64,000 nt of DNA from Sindora glabra (lineage: Eukaryota > Streptophyta > Magnoliopsida > Fabales > Fabaceae): assembly GCA_020226215.1 (NCBI GenBank), contig CM035232.1:79255693-79319692 (forward strand). Direction: 5' to 3'. The translations under genes were made by a program, and so were the position numbers. Below are positions 11,625-24,883 of this stretch, in pieces. The notes under the pieces are model-generated. The model saw only the letters and a program-made list of their open reading frames with translations. It had not been told where the DNA came from and ran no database searches. Each line of letters starts with the position of its first letter. Position 1 is the stretch's first letter.

Positions 11625-12582
11625 AACTGTTATTCTTTGTTTTTTCAAGGATTTATCATCATCCCCAAGTTCATTAACCATTCCAACCTATCCATACATT
11701 ACTACATAGATATCAACTTAATGTGAAGTCCTTATATATTATATGATTAACCTAAATCATGATGCAACCAAATGTCCATTTTAACATAATTCCTTTAATT
11801 CCACCATCAGAATTCATATTCTTACTTCGCTTGACTTATGGTCTCGATTTTCTAGGTCATGGATTCATAATTCATAATTTATCAATTTCTATAACCATAA
11901 AAATGCCTCATAATGTGAGGGTTTCTATAATACACACCTTTGTCTACTTATGTATATAGCCTTTAAATGCACACACTAGTACTAAGCCCTTACTTTATTT
12001 ATAAGAAACTTAAGGCAATTCAATGCGTTTATAAATAGGTTAAATTTATTTCATCATTATTATCTCTCTAAAGTTTACAATTTGGACTAATGACTTTCAT
12101 ATGTGGAATTTATACAAATTGTTTAGCTAAAACATAATTTATTCCAATTTTACATGTTTGGAATTACCAAAGCAATTAGGCTAATTTATTCCAATACATA
12201 TATCTTATATATGTTCAATAAGTTTTTCCTAGGGCCCAAACATACAAAACAAGATTAACCATTAAATTCCTTTGCCACTCAAACAATTAGTCTACACTCT
12301 TTTTTATACCAATTCAATCATAACAAGTACTTATAGTAAAGGCTTTAAGACATTAATCTCACAATAGAAAAGTAATCACTTTAATCATCCTCAACTACTT
12401 ACAGGTAGAAATGGCCTATAGAGATTTTGGCACAATAAAAGTAAATGCCAAGATAGTCCACTCTCCTTTTTGATAATTACCAATCTATTATTGAAGGCTC
12501 AATGTCTTTAAGATACTAACTCAAATAATTGAAAATTTCTACTTTATGATTTCAAAAAAAAAATGCACCATTTTGCCTTAGA
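11625..12582 (-). mobile_element. Putative internal region of element V, non-coding
   Basis: This lies on the internal side of the primer binding site at 12583-12598, so it should be the internal domain of the minus-strand element V, interrupted by Y1. No gag, protease, RT or integrase motif is readable in any frame. The far LTR of V was not found. Confidence 0.4.
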
Positions 12583-12598
12583 CCATGCTCTGATACTA
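12583..12598 (-). other. Primer binding site (tRNA-iMet type) of element V
   Basis: Read on the minus strand this is TAGTATCAGAGCATGG. It differs from the tRNA-iMet complement TGGTATCAGAGC by one transition and continues CATGG exactly as at 50785-50800. It sits four bases from the LTR terminus at 12603. Confidence 0.8.
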
Positions 12599-12602
12599 AT
12601 TT

Positions 12603-15368
12603 TATCATGATTCATCCTTAGGGCATATGAATGGCATAGGAAGTCACTATAGGTGATAACCTACCAGCCTTCCTTAAATATGTTTAATGCAATGCATCAC
12701 ATATAAAGATGCTACAATTTCAAAGAATATGTAGTATTTAAGAATTTAAATATAAAAAGTACCAGTGATGCAACATATAGACTAATCCAACTATCCCAAT
12801 GCTTACCTTATGGCTAGAATTTCATAAGTAGGCCCACTTTTATCCAATTCAATGGTAACTAAACACGTAGGGGATAATCCCCTAAAAAGATAAAATAGAG
12901 AAAAGAAAAGAATGAGTTTCTTTAAAACCTAGTGAGTAAACATTTAGGAATTTATAAAATATAATTAATTTAAGTTATATTATGACAATGTAAATTCACC
13001 CTTACATATTTGTATTCATTAAAATGATTGAGTTTCACTTTAATTAGCACTTACACCTTCATATCTTTACTAAAGAAAAAAAAGATGATTTTCTCAATGA
13101 ATAGTTTGTATAACAAGAACAGTATAAATGAATCCATACTACATTGAGTCATAATCATGAGCACATCATTTATTCATTTATTACTTTTTTTATCCATATT
13201 AATTTAATTCATGAGTGAGAAGTCCCTTTATGCAAAATAATTACATTTATGTTCACAATTTCACATATTCAACCATTACACAATAATGCCATAAAATAAT
13301 GAAGGAATAAAGGAAAAGTATGTAAATCCCTTTGTAACTCCTAGGTCATTTTTATCTCCTTATAAACTTTATCCTTATTCCTTTAGGGTCAACTTTATCC
13401 CTCACCAACTTGCACACAAATTCCAATGCATAATATCCCACACTAATTCTAGTATGTACAAATTCATCATTTGCCTTTTATGGCAAAATTCACATCATGG
13501 CGTAATTCACCCGTAACTCATCATTCTTATTTAACACATTCATTCACTTTATCACAATAGTACAAGTACCTAAACTAGCACTTTAATCCATGTAATTTAA
13601 TAACCACATTCATATATTTAAAATTTATAATCATCTTATACCTTTTTGCATGATTACAAGTTACACTTGAACAATCAATTCAATTCCATTTATAAAGTGT
13701 ATGCTAATCATATTACATTTCCAATATAACCACACTACTCATTGTTATCATTCAAGTACTTTTGTATACATATATGATTTCATGTTGTCATAACACTAAG
13801 ATGTTTAATTTCATTCCTATTATTCATGTATCTAACTTTTCTTTATCACAAATTTACTTATCTTAACCTTAGAAAGCTCTAGAATACACCTCAATTCCTT
13901 GTACAACATAATATCTTATCTTAAACGAGATATAGTCCACCATGTTAGTCTAAAGAACATATAGTTCGTTATATGATCATCTTAGTTTTGGATTTTTAAT
14001 AACATTTTATGAGAAACTCAAAAATTACAAATTTATTATTTATAAACTTCTTTCATATGAGAATAAACTTAATTAGCTTTCCATGGACTAATCATTTACC
14101 TAAAATAGTTAAGATATGAAGGAGTTGCAACATTTACAAGTTAGCCCTAAAAATTCAATTTTTCATAATCTTGAATTCCTCAACTTTATCTATATTCTAA
14201 TGATATCTCAAAATATGCATAAGATATTAATATGAAACTAGTCCATTTGAAAATAGAATAAATTACCTTTCAAATGATAGGTGAGTTGCTAAAAATAGGT
14301 GTAAGATGAGGAAGTTATGACTTTTCAAATTAAATATAATAATTTTGTCCTTTAAGGTTTCAGAGAGCATTTCTAGTGCCTATCATTAACTATATAGTGG
14401 ATTATCAATACCAAAAAGAAACTCAAAATATTATAATAAACTATAGCTGGGTTTCATCAAGTTCCTCATTATTTTTTACTATTCACTCAACATTTTCATC
14501 ATTTTGATGCATTTACCATGCTACTAATCTATATCAAATCATAAATACTCATTAAGTATACAATATTTATGCCATTTCTAACGTCAAAAACCAAATTAAA
14601 CACATAGATAATTGTCTTTTCTCATATAATCAAATAAAACCCTATATTTTAACCTAAATTAAACAAAACCATTTTAATTTTCTAATTAAAGCTAGGATGC
14701 ATACTCACCTAGTATGGAGGAAGATTTGGGAGGTCAGATTTAACATCCTTTGGTATTAACTATCTAAATTTCCAAAGATTTTAAGTTAAGATTCACATTT
14801 TTCTTATATGGATTTTCTTGAAATCCATGAGAAAAATGAAAGAAAATTAAATCAAAAGGAGGATTTTGATATCTTTACCTTGATTATGTAAAGAAATTGA
14901 TAAAGATTTATTCCTTGATTACTTGATTGAAGAGAAGTTGTGAGAGAAAGAAAGAGGAAAAGGGGAAAGTTAGAAGGAAGTGGAGCTAGGGTTTGACTAA
15001 AATGGGGAATAGTAAAATTAGGCTGAAGTTTGATTCATATAAAGGTAAGGACATTTTGGGAAAAGTTAAGTTATGTCCTTTATTCATTAGTTGCCCCTTT
15101 TTAAGTCATATCTAACTATATAGTCGATTATGTTAGGCTAAAATGCAACTTAAATAGCCATAGTCAACTAATGCCTTACTCCCTAACACTAAATAACTTA
15201 TAAGTTTTCTCTACTCTCAACTATCGTTAAATTCTCACATTTCATTGACATGTTACTATCCACATCTTTCTCATACACATATTATATTTAATTTATTCAT
15301 GAGTTCAAGTCATATTATCAAGTAAAACCAAGTAAATAAAAAATTAAATTCTTAAAGGTATGAAAAAT
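12603..15368 (-). mobile_element. LTR of element V (minus orientation)
   Basis: The 3' terminus on the minus strand is AATCATGATA next to the primer binding site, a transition-decayed GGTCGTGACA. The LTR start is placed near 15368, where the sequence resembles the start of the X LTRs (AAATTTCTAAGGGGATG on the plus strand) but is degraded, so that edge is approximate. A minus-strand TATA-like stretch (near 15040) is followed by a pyrimidine-rich leader (about 14940-15000), as in X. No coding sequence. Confidence 0.55.
15037..15044 (-). promoter_or_regulatory. Probable TATA box of the V LTR
   Basis: The minus strand reads CCTTTATATGAATC, at the position equivalent to the clearer TATA boxes of the X LTRs, just upstream of a pyrimidine-rich leader. 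Confidence 0.35.
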
Positions 15369-16701
15369 AATAATAGTATTTGTTTGTCAATGATATGGAT
15401 AAAACAGATCTAGATTTTTCCATGTTAAACTAAATTCCATTGAATTTATTTTTCCTTTGCACTCATGAAAACTAAATGAAAATGTTAGAAACTCTTATAT
15501 GGAAGGAAATACATATGGTATAGATTATAAGTATAAGAAAATAAATAAAAGTACAAGTTTAGTAAGTTAAATCTATAGTTAAAGTAACTACAAGATTTGT
15601 AAATCTTAGAAAAATACTTATAATTAGGGAACTTTAAATTTTAAGAATTTTGTTGGATCTGCTTGGAGGATTTTTGTGACTTTATCATTTGATTGGTTCT
15701 CACACTAAGTAACTATTTGTTATGAGCACTATGTAAGAATTAGGTATATGTAACAAAATCTTAAAGGTTAGTTAACACTTAAGTATGGTAGAACTTGCTT
15801 GAAAGGTAGATTTTTTAATGTTAACATGGTTCAAAGAATAATTATTCCTGAGGTTTGATCATGATATGACAAGAGTGCTAAGATGGGAAATAAAGGTAAA
15901 AATAAAATAATTTTATAGATTAAAAGATAAGTAAATAAGAAAGTGAGAGTATAGATTCAAGAAAGGCTTTTAGCTAGGTTGTATAAATGATTTATACAAA
16001 CAAGTACTTGTTAGGTGTACAAATGATTTATGCAAACAAGTGCTTATCAAAGTGTAGTCTTAAGATATAAAAGGAAAGTGAGTATGATCAAATGGAATCA
16101 TGTAGTTTCTAAAGAGGATTTAAACAAAGATTATGAGAAGGCTAAAAATGTCATAAATATTAGTTAATTATATCACTTAAATAATCCTACCTTTCTAATC
16201 TAGACTCTTCAATATCTAAGAAACCCATCCTATATTTGTGGGTGTCTTACTTGTAGTTAGGACATTCTATATGCCAAGTAAAATTAATTATTCCTTTCTC
16301 TATAATATTTGTAGAATTTGAGGAAGAACTCTTTTGAAATGTAAAGAATTTGTAATGTGCAAATCTTTTTATAAATAATTCTAAAAGAAAATTTCTTTTT
16401 GTATAATTGTACAACTAAGTAATATTTAGAATTTATATGTATAAGAGTTATAAAAAATGAGTTTTTTGAAAAATAAATTTACATAAGAATTTACAATTTT
16501 ATTGTATTTGTTTGAATTGTTTTCATTTATTAAATTATCTTAGTCATTATAAAAATATATATACATATATAATAATAAGGTAAATTAATTAATCATTCTT
16601 CTTTTAATGTTTTGATATATCATTTACTTCAATTATTTGATAATTATATTTTTCACATTTTATGATATAAATGTAAATATTAAGTTTTATTAGGTAGTGT
16701 T
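15369..16701. other. Older target DNA left of element X
   Basis: No gene or element ends recognised. A local direct repeat (GTATAAATGATTTATACAAA near 15983 and GTACAAATGATTTATGCAAA near 16017) is the only notable structure. The last five bases (16697-16701, GTGTT) are the left target duplication of X. Confidence 0.45.
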
Positions 16702-17589
16702 TATTACAACCAAACTTTGATTGTGACTAGCATGAGGCCTAATTCTAGGTTTCCACTAACCTATCCCATTCTCAGCACTACCAAATAATGCATATAAGAT
16801 AATTAAAGATTATTATTTTGAGTATAAAGAGATATAGTGAAATATTAACTAACAATTATGTTTTAATTTCATAGAATTTAGGCCCCAACATCTATAATGA
16901 AACATCTAATGCTACCCAGCTCATACCTAATAGTCTATTGAGGATTCAACTCTAAAACTATGGTGAAGAATACTCCTTCTAAGGTTATGTAAGGAAAATA
17001 CATGGAAAGATAAGTTTGAAATTTAGTTAATAAACATTCAACTAATATTAATATAATAAAATTCAAAAGAAATATTTAACTCTCTTATCGACTAAATTTA
17101 CTTTTTACTATCCATAATATGCAGCTTAACCTTTACCATACTGAATTATTAGTAATCATAACTTTATCATGAAAAACATAATGCTCACTAGATCTTTGAA
17201 TTCTAAAGGGACAATTCAGCACATGATAAATCTATCAATTTAATCTTCTAAATTCAATAAAGATGGTTCAATAACATTTTAAGAACAATTACTTTAAGAA
17301 ACGAGTAAACATGAAAACCAATCATGATACAGATACCCTTAATATACATATATTCATTTCTAATCAACTACATTCATTAATGCCATCACTTAAGTTTACA
17401 TTTTCACACATATCACATATCACCATCAAGTATTGTGATGCATAATAGCAAATGCATATTCACATTGCACACATGTCATAATCACATTATCATACAATTC
17501 ATATAACATTAAAATAAGAAACATAGGTAAATTCCTCCACAATAGGCACATTGTTCTAATGAACATTATCATGGTTCGGATATAGGAAG

Positions 17590-17830
17590 ACAACCTCACA
17601 TGGGCTTCTGACAACCTTTTCATTAACTTTTAGTGAAGATAGCCCTATTAGGTTTTTGGTGCCATTATGTTTCCTTTAGGGATGATAGCCTTGTAAGGCA
17701 TTCGACTTTGTCCTAATATCCTTTAGTGAAGGCAACCCTATGTACTTCCAACACTATGGCCACTTAGTGAAGATAGACATGTATGGGTTTCTAACACTAA
17801 TTCATACCTCATGGCCTTCTGACACCATGG
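17590..17830 (-). repeat. LTR minisatellite in X 3' LTR
   Basis: About four imperfect 55-65 base units containing TTTAGTGAAGATAG/GGCAACCC and TTCTAACAC/TTCCAACAC. They are the reverse complement of the unit core seen at 5035-5150 and 33940-34080. Confidence 0.65.
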
Positions 17831-19140
17831 CCATTATATGAGCATCCATCTAACACTACACTCATATATCATTTCAATTCACATTTCAAAATCACATAAT
17901 TCAACATAAAACTTTCCCCATACCTCTTTCTATAGCTATACATATCATCAATTTCATTTATGTATCACATGTCATATTTCAATACTATCCATACCTCTCT
18001 GCATGATCTTATAGCTCAATTTATTCCATTAAAAACATGATAATTTCATTCAAGTTCATTCTAAGTTCATTACATTATGTTAGCAACCATATTAGTAACT
18101 ATAAGAAATAAAAAGAATAATAATTGACTATTCATTCTTGGTAAAAGTTATTTCTAATGGATTGAGATCAATCATTCGCTACTAGTGTTGAACTTACCTA
18201 GAATTCTAGAATAATAGTTAGCTGTTAGGACTCAATGGTCAACTATTTGCGTGTGATTCTACAAAAATCCCAGCATGAAAAACACTTTTAATCTAACACA
18301 TTGAACATCCTAATCATTTTTCATGGAATCAATCTATGCCAAATAATCAATACACACTTATAGTAATCTATTTAAGTCATTTTTATTATCAAATTGAATC
18401 AAAGATCACATATCATCAATTTCATTCACATATCACATGTCATATTTCAATACTATCCATAGCTCTTTGCATGGTCTCACAACTCACTTCAATCTATTAA
18501 GAATATGACAATTTCATTCAAGCTCATTCTAGGTTCACCATATCATGTTAGTAATCATATTAACAACTATAAGAAACAAAAGGACCAATGGTTAACAATT
18601 CACTTTTAATGAAGTTTCCTTCTAGTGGACTAACTGTAACTCCCTTACTTATTAACACTTTAATCCTCATTAAATAGGTAATTATCACATACTAATTTGC
18701 CTTCTACTTTAGACTAGCTCACAATACCTCAAATTTTTGTATCTCATACGATATAGGCAAGGGTCATGTAATTATATAAAAGTTCAATTTACAAAAATAT
18801 ACATCCATCACTTACAATATTACCAACTATACAATCATTTTTAATATACAACTTCAAAAATTTACTCTCCTTTGCCAAGAGGGCCTTTAGAAGCATCACC
18901 TGGAATGGTTAGTATAACACAGAAAACGTAAGAAACAGAGTTTCCCAGTAGCTAGCCATCACTGTAAAAATATATTGAGCCATTCCAGATCCTTAAGCAA
19001 ATAAAACATATATTTTAAAATCAATTAATCATTTATCATCTCATTCCATACCGTTGTAAGAAACGTGTATCACACATAGCAATCATCAAGCCCATTCAAG
19101 GACTTATATAGATATCTAGATAGCCATCACAGATAATCGT

Positions 19141-19333
19141 ACCTAGGCCTCATATACAGCAATTTCACTGTCTTCCCGAGGTACTCTAAAGGCCATAGGC
19201 CTCATATACAGCATTTCACTGTCTTCCCGGGGAACTCTAAAGGCCATAGGTATCGCGCATAGCAATTGCATTATCATCCCGGGGAACACTCAGGCCATGG
19301 GCCTCATATACAGCATTTTACTATCTTCCCGGT
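19141..19333. repeat. GC-rich minisatellite in Y2 (4 units)
   Basis: Equivalent to the Y1 array, with CTTCCCG in units 1, 2 and 4 and ATCATCCCGG in unit 3. Spacers read AGGCCATAGGCCTC. Several spacers carry ACTCTAAAGGCC where Y1 has ACTCGGGCC. Confidence 0.8.
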
Positions 19334-19735
19334 TGCGCACACAGCTATTTCATACACATTCCATACAATGGCAAAATATACAGAAAATCATGTAAATAGG
19401 AAACAAAGCTTAAAGATAAAGCTAGCTACCTTTTATAAGCTTCCAATAGTGATGTTTCTTTCGCCCTCACTTAAAAAGTTCTTTACAATTCCCTTTGCCT
19501 TTCGACTTGTCACTCCTTAGTCTACATAAATACACATCGTAGTTCTTATTAGAACATCATCATTTTCCTAAACCTCATGTATTCTTTACTTCCTCCACTT
19601 AAATAAATGCATACTTAGATGCTCTATATCTTGTTTTCAGGCCTTGAAATGACACATATGAACATTAGAAAAGGATCCGAAAGTAAAACCATGCAAAACG
19701 TGAAGAATTAAAGCCAAAATGTTCACTTAACAGAG

Positions 19736-19897
19736 AACACGGGGGTCCCATACCCCGTGTTCAGGGCTGTGTTTCTTACTGGATGGCTTCGAGGCTTCAT
19801 TGGCCTGCTCAGAGAAGAACACGGGGGTGAACATGGGCTGTGTTCTACCCCGTGTTCAGAACATGGGGTACAACATGGGCCGTGTTCTACCCCATGT
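19736..19897. repeat. Array of ACACGGG/CCCGTGT palindromes in Y2
   Basis: Hairpins at 19736-19761, 19819-19858 and 19861-19897 correspond to those of Y1. In the last one the outer arms read ACATGGGGTA (19861-19870) and TACCCCATGT (19888-19897), against ACACGGGGTA and TACCCCGTGT in Y1. Both arms have changed, and they still pair perfectly. Confidence 0.85.
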
Positions 19898-21702
19898 ACA
19901 TTACTGATCTTCCAAAAATACAAATTAAATGGCTGAATCTCCTTCTCTCCTTCTTTTCCAAAAAGGGGAGTTTCATACACACTTTCATAGGCTTCATAAT
20001 CCATAAGAATCATCCTAATTTCATCAATTTAGCCAAATTCTAAACAAATCATGCCAAATTCATACATGCACCATTATACCTATAAAATCTTAGTTGTACA
20101 TATCATGGTTTCTTGTTGTTTTTACACCAAACCAAAGCCATAGATCAACATAATAACATCTAAAACACCATTAGACATGTTCAAATCATCCAAAACTCCA
20201 TGGTCAACCACCTTTGACCACACCAACATCAAGATTTCAAGAAAACTAAAAAGAGCACAATAAAGAGCTTTTAGAGGAGAACAATTTTACCTCTTACTGC
20301 AACTTGAAAATCCTCACTTAGAGCTCACCAAACTTGATCAAACTTGAGCTTTTCTTCAATCTAAACACACCAATGGATAGAGCTTGATGAGAAGAGCAAC
20401 TTTCCCTTCTACCTCCAAGCCTAAATCTCACTATTTTTGGGTGAAAAAGCCAAAAGAAACTTTCTCTCTCTTCTTTCTCTCTCCTGCACGTTTTTGGTGC
20501 TTTAATGGAGTCTTCCACAGCTTTTGAGAAGAAAGGAGAAGGAAGAAGACTTTTCATGAAGCTTCAAGGGTATTCTTGCCATTTTTGACAATTCCAAGGG
20601 TAATTTAGTCCTTTTTCACCAATAGTAAGGCTATTCTTGCCATTTTTTTTAATGACACTTGTCATGTGTCTATTGGTCTCACTAAAAGAAAATCACATAT
20701 CACACCCCAAAATCTTGATTATTCATATTAGATCCCAAATTCTTGGTTATTTTACTTTAACCACACCCGATTCTACACTTTTGCAATTTAGTCCATAAGG
20801 TTTCTGTCTGTTTAAAATTCCTTACACTGTCAGACTTAGACAACTTCCCTTTTTAGGATTTTCTAACCTCTTCTGATCATCCATACTGTTTAGGAAAATT
20901 AATTCTTTTCCTACTATCCTTTTCCTTCAAAATTTCGTTTACCTTACACTTAATTCCTTTCAACTTGAGATTCACCCACCAAGCTAACTCAAACGTGCTC
21001 TTCGTTTCTACGACCTTAGAATTTAGAGATTCAAATGATAGAATTAAAAAAAAATTCAGGACATTACACTAACAATTAATCATCTGCTATTAGAGTTAAA
21101 CTTACTTAGAATTCTAGAACAATAATTGACCATTAGGACCTAATGTTCAATCATTTGCCTACGATTCTGTGAAAATCCCAATATGATAATCATTTTTCAT
21201 TCAACACATTGAACATCCTAATGCATTTTTCATGCAACCAATCCATACCAAATCATTAATACACACTTATAACACTTTATTTAAGTTATTTCCATTATCA
21301 AATTAAATCAAACATCACATATAAACCCATTTCAAATATTTCTCATCAAAACTCAAAACCTAAGCTTAAATAAGCTATTTAAACTAAATCTTCAAAATTA
21401 AGGTTAGGATGTCCACTCACCTATTGTGGAAAAGGTTCTTAATTAACCAAAATCTCAAAGATTCATGTTAAAGTTCATCTTCCCCTTCTTTTAGTTCAAA
21501 CAACCAAATCCCTTAAAATTCCAAGAAAACATTAAAAGATCTAGTAATTATAAAGACCTTAACTTGTTTAAATGAGGAATTTAAAGAGAATTAACTCTTA
21601 TTTAGCTTAGTTAAAGTAGAAATTGTAAAGAGAGTGGAAAAAGATGAAAAAAGTTAAGACAGATAGAGATTAAGATTGAAGTGATGGAGAATGGAAGTTT
21701 GG

Positions 21703-21713
21703 TATATATATAA
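21703..21713 (-). promoter_or_regulatory. Probable TATA box of the X 3' LTR
   Basis: The minus strand reads CCTTTATATATATACC. A pyrimidine-rich stretch follows downstream on the minus strand (21600-21690), as expected for an LTR promoter and leader. The equivalent in the 5' LTR lies at about 36867-36876. Confidence 0.45.
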
Positions 21714-22077
21714 AGGTACGAGCATTCTTTTCCTTTTTGACTAAATCTTTTTCACACCCATATAATTACTTTTAACTATTTATGACTTTTATTTGTTTTG
21801 TGCAATACACTCTCCTTGGACTAAACCTTTTAAGTGCCTTGTTTCATGCCTACTCAATAATTTATTTTCCTTTTACCTAAATGCTTTACTTAGTGCTCAA
21901 TAGTTAATTAATCAACTTTTCCCTAATGTTTCATTCATGTACCCCTTACTAGAATTTATTCATTCCACTTATAATGTTTGAAAAAAAGTTTCATGTGTTA
22001 AAATTTATCAATTATTCTTCTTACAATAACATAAAAATTTCTAAAATAATAAAAATTTCTAAGGGGATGTAACTATG

Positions 22078-22088
22078 CTTCCTCTTCC
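22078..22088 (-). other. Polypurine tract of X
   Basis: The minus strand reads GGAAGAGGAAG directly before the 3' LTR start, where plus-strand DNA synthesis would be primed. This supports the orientation and the internal boundary at 22075. Confidence 0.65.
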
Positions 22089-24870
22089 AAAAGAATTTAT
22101 ACCAATTTTAAATAGCATTTGTTCAAGGTACCCTTCTAATGTAAGAGGCTTGGACAAAAAGTTTATACCTAAAAGCTAACCTTAAAAACTTATACATAAT
22201 TTATTCATTCCTTATAATCAAATTATTCTTCTTTGATTTGTTTAACATAAAATTTGAGTTTTTAACCTTACAACAAAAGGGTTCAAATCTATTAGGTGAA
22301 ACACTTTAGGAGACACTAGCTATATTAATTATGTAACTTAGGGCTAGTCCCATGCTCTCGCATTAAAACCTTCTATTGAGGTTAAATACGCATGCATATA
22401 AAAATGTTAATCTTATTACTTAAGACATATGAATGCTAGTAGTGAGCACTATAACTACCTCCTAATTTGATAATAGAAAGATGGACTTCAAAAATCATAC
22501 AGATGTCAGGTAATTCATAAAAATTTATTATTAAATATGACTGCAAATAGCAATTCATATGAATGAGATAGCATCACATTATAGTTGTAATAAAAAAGAA
22601 GTTAAATCCTTCCCTTAATTTACTTGATAAGTTATCTAGTCACACAATATAACTTTTTAGTATGCTCAAAGTTCATGGATCCTTCGAGGATTTACTTTCA
22701 ATAATAACCATTCAACCATATTTGAAACACATACCTAGCATCTTAAAATTCTAAAATAGTTCATAGATATTTAGATATATTTCATATGATTAAGATATAG
22801 GATGAGAAAAATACTTACTATTTTATTTTCCCTTATTTTATGTCTTTTACTGGGTTTTACATGCTTAATTTCACAAAATTGGTCTTATTTTATAATTTAG
22901 GATTGATTTTACAATATTTTTTAAACTTATTTGGTTAGTGCTTAATTTTGACATTGTTTCTATTTTTTAGTTATATCTTAAGCTTTGAATGTCAGATTGA
23001 TGTGATTTTTATGTTTTCACTTAAGCCCAATTCAAACATTTTAGAGGTCATATGTGACTAAGAAGTTAAAGTTGTATCTCTGTCTCAACTAAGCTTTCCT
23101 TTATATTTAGGCCATATCTAAAGTTATAAAGGTTTGAATAACCTAAAACTAGTGCCTAAATTTTTAAAAGACACAAGCCTACAAGTCTGATGTTTATGGA
23201 TTACTTAAATTACCTTGTTTTAGTGGTCTTAAACTAGTTGGAAGCCAGACTTGTAAGAATTCACTGATATAACTATTAAAGTTAATTGTCTTGTTAAAAA
23301 TAGGTTTAGGCTTCTAAAAATTAAGAATGCCCTATTATTGTAATCCCTAGAGATATACAATCTAAGCTTAGTAAGATTTTAGCTTAACTAGGTTAAACAA
23401 ATAAGGAAAACTTATTAGACTATTCAGACTTTTACATAACATTCAGCATCATAGCTTTTCTTCTTCTTATTTCTCTTTTGCTCTTCATCAATGAAAGCTT
23501 AAATTTAGAGTTGATCAAGGAGTTGGAGGTTCTCTTCTACTAGGTTATAAGGTTATAAATTATAATGTTGACTTTTTTTAATTAATTTTTCTCTTTCCTA
23601 ATTCTATATGCTAATTTCTTAAGATTACATATGTTGGATGTTGATTTGATATAATTAATATTCATCCTTGTGATTCATGATTTCTTTGCTATCTTGATGT
23701 TGAATTATGATTGGTAAATCACAATTTTACACATAGGAGCAAAAGTTAAGGGATCAATTTGAAGGTTTCTAATTTAATTTCTCAAATTAACCAAATTCTA
23801 TCTTTAAATCAATTTCGATCTAGCATAAGGATTATAGTGATTACTTAATCAACTAATCTTAATTGATTAAATCTTATATGGTAATCTAGTTTATGATTCA
23901 TGGATTATTATAGGAGTCTCAAATAATCCAAGGTTAAAGAATTAATTAGAAAAGCCAAATCCTAATTCATTCATAATTAATCCAAATTAGAGCTCTCAAT
24001 TCCTTGAATTGGCTATTATGCTATATTGGTTTTTTTACTTTCTATTTGCTCTGCATTTTTTTCTATTTATACATCCAATTTAATTTAAATTCATAAAACC
24101 CCCCTAATTTTGCATTTTATGTTTTGCATTTTGTTACTACATAATAATTCTACATGTAGCATTCAACATTTATATAGCATAGTGCATTCATTCTATTTAC
24201 ATTTGTTGCATTCTATTTTTTTGATTTATTTTTGCATTCTATTCTATATTTTGTCTTTGTATATTATTAGTAATTTATAGTAAAAGATAATATCAAGATA
24301 TCACTATGGATACAACCTGATTATTCTATTATACTACATTATTTTAAGGAAACTAGTAATTATCTAGTTTTAGTGCATAACAACATTGCAATCAATATAC
24401 AAATTTTCTAATATAATTCTCACCCTTACTTTTTATGAATGTCCTTAAGTTTTTAGTTTATTTATGTTTTGCATAATACATCCATCCATTCATATTTCAC
24501 TAGTCATAATCTAATTTCATGTTCAAATAAGGCATATATACATCAAAAGGTCTTTTTGTGAGGCTTAAAGGCTAATATTACACATTAATTCACCTCTAAA
24601 ATTTAGCACAAACAATGTTTAGCCACACAAACATATCCAAATCCCTAATTCACAAAATTCTCTAGATAATAAAAAAAATTAAACAATCATCATGTGATTT
24701 ATGTAAACAAGCTCCATCACCAACATTAATAGGCATTATAGGGTCCATCAAAATGGTACTATTGATATGTGATTCCAAGTGCACACATATCACTAGTAGT
24801 TTTGATCAACACATATTCAAGCAATAATAAATACAACCTAAAAGTTTTATCCTACTAAAAGCCTAGATTA

Positions 24871-24883
24871 TGCTTTAATACCA
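24871..24883 (-). other. Primer binding site of X (decayed tRNA-iMet type)
   Basis: The minus strand reads TGGTATTAAAGCA. It matches the tRNA-iMet complement TGGTATCAGAGC except for two transitions (C to T, G to A). It lies three bases inside the 5' LTR terminus at 24887. Confidence 0.7.

Larger units (their letters stand above)
18635..21068 (-). mobile_element. Solo LTR Y2 with perfect 5-bp target duplication
   Basis: The ends are TGTAACTCCC and GGACATTACA, flanked by CTAAC on both sides (18630-18634 and 21069-21073). It is collinear with Y1 over its whole 2.4 kb, including minisatellite and palindromes, and similar enough to be read side by side. It interrupts the second unit of the X duplication. 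The open frames at 19266, 19723, 19840 and 20318 are shadows of its repeats and leader. No coding sequence. Confidence 0.88.
17941..21314 (-). repeat. 468-bp tandem duplication within X 3' LTR
   Basis: Unit 1 (17941-18408) and unit 2 (from 18409) both start CATATCATCAATTTCATT. Unit 2 continues to 18634 and resumes after Y2 at 21074, ending near 21314, for a similar total length. The 5' LTR has only one unit (about 35948-36440), so the duplication arose after X inserted and before Y2 did. Confidence 0.75.
16702..22075 (-). mobile_element. 3' LTR of X, interrupted by Y2
   Basis: It aligns with the 5' LTR: 16740-17480 matches 24930-25667, 17500-17900 matches 32040-32150 plus 35658-35890, and 17900-22075 matches 35890-37233. 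It carries the minisatellite of TTTAGTGAAGATAGCC-type units (17590-17830, minus-strand GTGTTAGAAGCC units). A 468-bp internal tandem duplication is absent from the 5' LTR, and Y2 is inserted at 18635-21068. Confidence 0.75.

Noticed and set aside
7091..12582. Partner LTR for element V on the left
   Set aside because: 8940-9090 shares short phrases with 14350-14450, but no collinear homology, LTR start or target duplication could be followed.
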